A program made the translations under genes and the position numbers. From CAZPAH01 sp964584495 (GTDB taxonomy: Bacteria; Krumholzibacteriota; Krumholzibacteriia; Krumholzibacteriales; Krumholzibacteriaceae): 16,857 bases of DNA. The notes beneath the pieces were generated by a model, which worked only from the letters and a program-made list of their open reading frames with translations, ran no database searches and was not told the DNA's origin. Where the stretch lies: positions 1-16,857 of the forward strand of contig CAZPAH010000059.1 of assembly GCA_964584495.1 (NCBI GenBank), written 5' to 3'. The first letter of the stretch is position 1. Every line of letters starts with the position of its first letter. Shown here piece after piece: positions 14,531-16,857 of this stretch.

Positions 14531-16581
14531 TCGATGACCTTTATTCCGAAGGTGTCTCCCACCTCGATCCTGTCGACCACTTCGATACCGCCCGTGACCC
14601 TACCCACGACCGTGTACCGGCCGTCGAGGTGCGGTTGCGGCGTTTGTGCAATAAAAAACTGGCTTCCCGGCGTATCCTTGCCCGCGTGCGCCATTCCGAC
14701 GGTTCCCCGCTCATAACTGTGGTTGTTGAACTCGCTTCTCAGAAAATATCCGGCGTCCCCCCAACCGTCTCCACGCGGGCAACCCCCCTGGATCACGAAA
14801 CCGGGAACGACCCTGTGAAATCTCAGGCCGTCGTAGAAACCCTCCCGCGCCAGGTAGAGTATGCTATTGACGATCTGTGGGGCGTCATCGCCGAAAAGCT
14901 CGATCTCTATCTTTCCCCTCCTGGTGGCGATGACGATCTTTGGATTACCGCAGGGAAGCGCGGGTCCCTCCCCCGGCGGCATGCCTCTGTCCCACCCCGA
15001 TCTTGCGAGGGGGTCGGGAGTGAAGTTGAGGCCGAAACGGGCCGCCGCCTGGGCCGCCGCCGCGGGGATCCTCGGATCGGTTTCCAGAAGGGCCGTTCTC
15101 AGAAGCGCGATGACCCTGTTCCTGGTCTCCTCGTCGGGACACCCCTTCGGTCCGATAGTTGAGAACAGGTTTATGATCGAGAGCTTTCTGTCGCCGTCCT
15201 CCCGCTCGCCGTGAGAGGCGAATATGGCCGCAAGCCGCTCGAAGGCTTCACCGGGCAGCTTCGGGCCGAGGGCGTCTATGGCGATCGATGCCACCACCGG
15301 ATCGCCGCCACCGGCCGCATCGAGAAGCGCGTCAAGGGGACTGGTCTCCCCCGGAGGAAGTGGTGCGGCGATCTCATCCCTGTTTTTCCACCTGCCCAGT
15401 CCCGCGGCTGCTCCTTCCCTGGCTAGGTGGTCTTTGCTCTCGGAGAGTGTCCCGACGAGAAGCGGAAGATCTTTCTTCCTCCCGATCTCGCCGAGCATCT
15501 CGAGCGCAACCATCCTGTCGAAATGATCCCCCTTCTCGTAGAGGGCCATTATATCGCCGGCCGCCTTCGTCCCGCCTGTCGCGGCGGCGGCTTCAAGGGC
15601 CGCGCTTCTCACCATGAACGATTCATCCGAAAAAAACGGCAGAACCTTGTCGAAAGATTTCTCTCTGCCCAGGAGTGCGATACCTCTAAGGGCTGTTGTA
15701 ACAATATACGTATCTTCCGATTCCAACCCCTTCTCGAGTTTTTCGGCGCTGCTAGATGTTCCGATCATGGATAGAGACTCGAGGGTTTTGATCGATATCC
15801 ATCTATTATCGGATTCTATCAACACGGCCAAACGGTCGACCGCCTTTTTCTCCTTCAACCTGCCGAGAGCCTCAGCCGCCCTGAAGACTACTTCGGGCTC
15901 ATCGCTCTGGAGCAGGGGCAAAATTATGCCGTTCTGCCCGCCGTAGCCCAGCCTGCCCAGCGCGTAAACGGCGCATGCGACCACGTGGGGATCAGGATCG
16001 TGAATAGAATTCACGCAACCGGACGCCGACGACGAATCGCCGAGAGCCGCAAGGGCCAGGACCGATTCCGAGCGGAGCGAGGAGTTGAAGTTTTTCAGGT
16101 ACGGCATGATGATCGGGATGGCGGCCTTTAGGCGGGTTCTTCCAAGGGCCTCGACCGCGATGATCTTCTGCCCGATCGAGAGAGAAGGGATCGTTCTTTG
16201 GAAAGTCCCTATGACGAGTTCTTCATCATCCTTTCTCCAACCGGCCAGCCCGAGGCTGTAAAGGGCCGCCGAGACGACTGAGGGATCTTCGTCGGCGCAC
16301 AGATTCGACAGGTAGAAGACCGTTCCGAGGGGATCGTCTATCACGCCCAGAATTTCAGCGCACCTAGTCCTCACGAGGGGATCCGGGTCTATTATCAGTT
16401 CCTTTATTGGGTCGGAGAGAAGGCCTCTACTTTCCATCTCGGCGAGCATTATCAGCTTTTGCCGTCCCTCCGGGTCGTTCAGTAATCTGTCGTACCTGCT
16501 TCCCATTACGCCGGAGGGAATGAGAAAGGTCAAAAGGGCAACTGCTGCGAGCAGGGGCAGCGGTGACGAGATTTGTTTCAT
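14527..16581 (-). CDS. Exported HEAT-repeat protein with C-terminal cyclophilin-type peptidyl-prolyl isomerase
   Basis: A 684-residue protein with an N-terminal signal peptide (hydrophobic about 8-27, cleavage likely near SGVMG) and no lipobox, so it should be periplasmic or exported. Residues about 30-505 hold roughly a dozen HEAT-like units of ~30 residues; clear examples are DPLVRTRCAEILGVI, DPHVVACAVYALGRLG and DEPEVVFRAAEALGRLKE. They would form a curved solenoid for protein binding. Residues 548-684 are a cyclophilin: FHRVVPGFVIQGG (catalytic Arg R590), GSQFFIAQ and HLDGRYTVVGRV are intact, so cis-trans prolyl isomerase activity is predicted. A plausible role is a folding factor for envelope proteins. 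AAAGGAG lies 6 bases before the ATG. Its stop overlaps the transporter start in an ATGA, so the two share a transcript. Confidence 0.9.
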   Translation of the reverse strand: MKQISSPLPLLAAVALLTFLIPSGVMGSRYDRLLNDPEGRQKLIMLAEMESRGLLSDPIKELIIDPDPLVRTRCAEILGVIDDPLGTVFYLSNLCADEDPSVVSAALYSLGLAGWRKDDEELVIGTFQRTIPSLSIGQKIIAVEALGRTRLKAAIPIIMPYLKNFNSSLRSESVLALAALGDSSSASGCVNSIHDPDPHVVACAVYALGRLGYGGQNGIILPLLQSDEPEVVFRAAEALGRLKEKKAVDRLAVLIESDNRWISIKTLESLSMIGTSSSAEKLEKGLESEDTYIVTTALRGIALLGREKSFDKVLPFFSDESFMVRSAALEAAAATGGTKAAGDIMALYEKGDHFDRMVALEMLGEIGRKKDLPLLVGTLSESKDHLAREGAAAGLGRWKNRDEIAAPLPPGETSPLDALLDAAGGGDPVVASIAIDALGPKLPGEAFERLAAIFASHGEREDGDRKLSIINLFSTIGPKGCPDEETRNRVIALLRTALLETDPRIPAAAAQAAARFGLNFTPDPLARSGWDRGMPPGEGPALPCGNPKIVIATRRGKIEIELFGDDAPQIVNSILYLAREGFYDGLRFHRVVPGFVIQGGCPRGDGWGDAGYFLRSEFNNHSYERGTVGMAHAGKDTPGSQFFIAQTPQPHLDGRYTVVGRVTGGIEVVDRIEVGDTFGIKVIE

Positions 16582-16696
16582 GCCGACTCCTTTGTTTCAA
16601 TATACCCTTCCTGCCATCCACGCGGGGATGATGTCAAGCGCTTTCGGATCCGTTTAGATGATTGCTTTTTCGATCCGGCGATTGTATTGTACTCGG

Positions 16697-16725
16697 GTGC
16701 CATCGAGAGTTTCCATCATTATAGT
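16697..16725 (+). promoter_or_regulatory. Sigma70-like promoter for the C69 peptidase
   Basis: GTGCCA (16697-16702) and TATAGT (16720-16725) are 17 bases apart. Transcription would start near 16732, giving a leader of about 25 bases that includes the strong AGGAGG ribosome site at 16741-16746. The intergenic stretch 16582-16755 separates two divergent units. Confidence 0.4.
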
Positions 16726-16755
16726 CCGCTTTGAATCTACAGGAGGAATAAACCG

Positions 16756-16857
16756 GTGAATAGAAGATTTCTTTTCCTGGCGGCGGCAGCGGTCGTGTAT
16801 TTGGCCGCGGGCAGGGTGGCCGCATGTACCAACTTGATTGTGACCAGGGGGGCCTCG
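16756..16857 (+). CDS. Secreted peptidase family C69 dipeptidase (partial, 5' end only)
   Basis: Only 34 codons are in the window. GTG start with AGGAGG 9 bases upstream. The N-terminus NRRFLFLAAAAVVYLAAGRVAA is a signal peptide, and it is directly followed by CTNLIVTRGAS. A Cys-Thr-Asn start of the mature chain with V-T-(K/R)-G-A-S is the hallmark of family C69 N-terminal-nucleophile dipeptidases, in which the exposed cysteine C24 is the catalytic nucleophile after processing. Export suggests breakdown of peptides outside the cytoplasm. It is divergent from the operon with the amino-acid transporter, which fits a peptide-use theme. The rest of the protein is outside the window, so activity cannot be judged. 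Confidence 0.75.
   Translation, partial: MNRRFLFLAAAAVVYLAAGRVAACTNLIVTRGAS

Noticed and set aside
16632..16637. Perfect minus-strand TTGACA (-35) upstream of the HEAT-cyclophilin gene
   Set aside because: No acceptable -10 hexamer lies 15-19 bases downstream. The only TATATT is 27 bases away and too close to the ribosome site, so I did not call a promoter.
1..16857. Defence island, prophage, insertion sequence, CRISPR or diversity-generating retroelement
   Set aside because: No transposase, integrase, reverse transcriptase, Cas, restriction or toxin-antitoxin signature was found, and no spaced direct repeats were seen.

Overview
The window is ordinary protein-coding chromosome, roughly mid-50s % G+C by eye. 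It has dense genes, good Shine-Dalgarno sites and heavy use of AGG/AGA and ATA codons. Lipoproteins and other exported proteins with signal peptides, a Tat-type signal and secreted HEAT-repeat and FGE-like proteins point to an uncultivated Gram-negative bacterium. The style recalls the Eisenbacteria / Krumholzibacteriota / Latescibacterota side of the FCB radiation, but that placement is an impression from gene content and is weakly supported. I see no rRNA, tRNA, CRISPR array, insertion sequence, prophage or recognisable defence cassette.

Left part (1-3898). A minus-strand pair encodes a Tat-exported DUF362 protein followed, with a 1-base stop/start contact, by a membrane polyferredoxin that fuses a NapH-like membrane half to a NapG-like ferredoxin half. 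The polyferredoxin runs off the left edge. Divergent from this pair is a SpoIIE/RsbU-type PP2C phosphatase. Converging on the phosphatase, 21 bases away, is a stand-alone thioredoxin-type arsenate reductase.

Middle part (4033-12756, plus strand). A LonB-type ATP-dependent protease is followed one base later by a GalT-type nucleotidylyltransferase. Next come a lipoprotein with a carbohydrate-binding-like N-terminus and a degenerate peptidase-MA domain, a zinc-ribbon NUDIX hydrolase, and a very long lipoprotein. The last has an unknown N-terminal region, three tandem ~92-residue Ig-like repeats and an FGE/SUMF1-type C-terminus that has lost one catalytic cysteine.

Right part (12873-16857). Three minus-strand genes are joined by two 4-base ATGA overlaps: an exported HEAT-repeat protein with a C-terminal cyclophilin, a sodium-coupled NSS/SNF-family transporter, and a 38-residue single-helix protein that looks like a MetS-type small subunit of the transporter. 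Reading away from this operon is the start of a secreted peptidase of family C69, cut by the right edge. Together these suggest extracytoplasmic peptide breakdown coupled to Na+-driven amino-acid uptake; this is inference from context. The small MetS-like gene, the HEAT-cyclophilin/NSS coupling and the two degenerate enzyme domains are the points most worth a second look.
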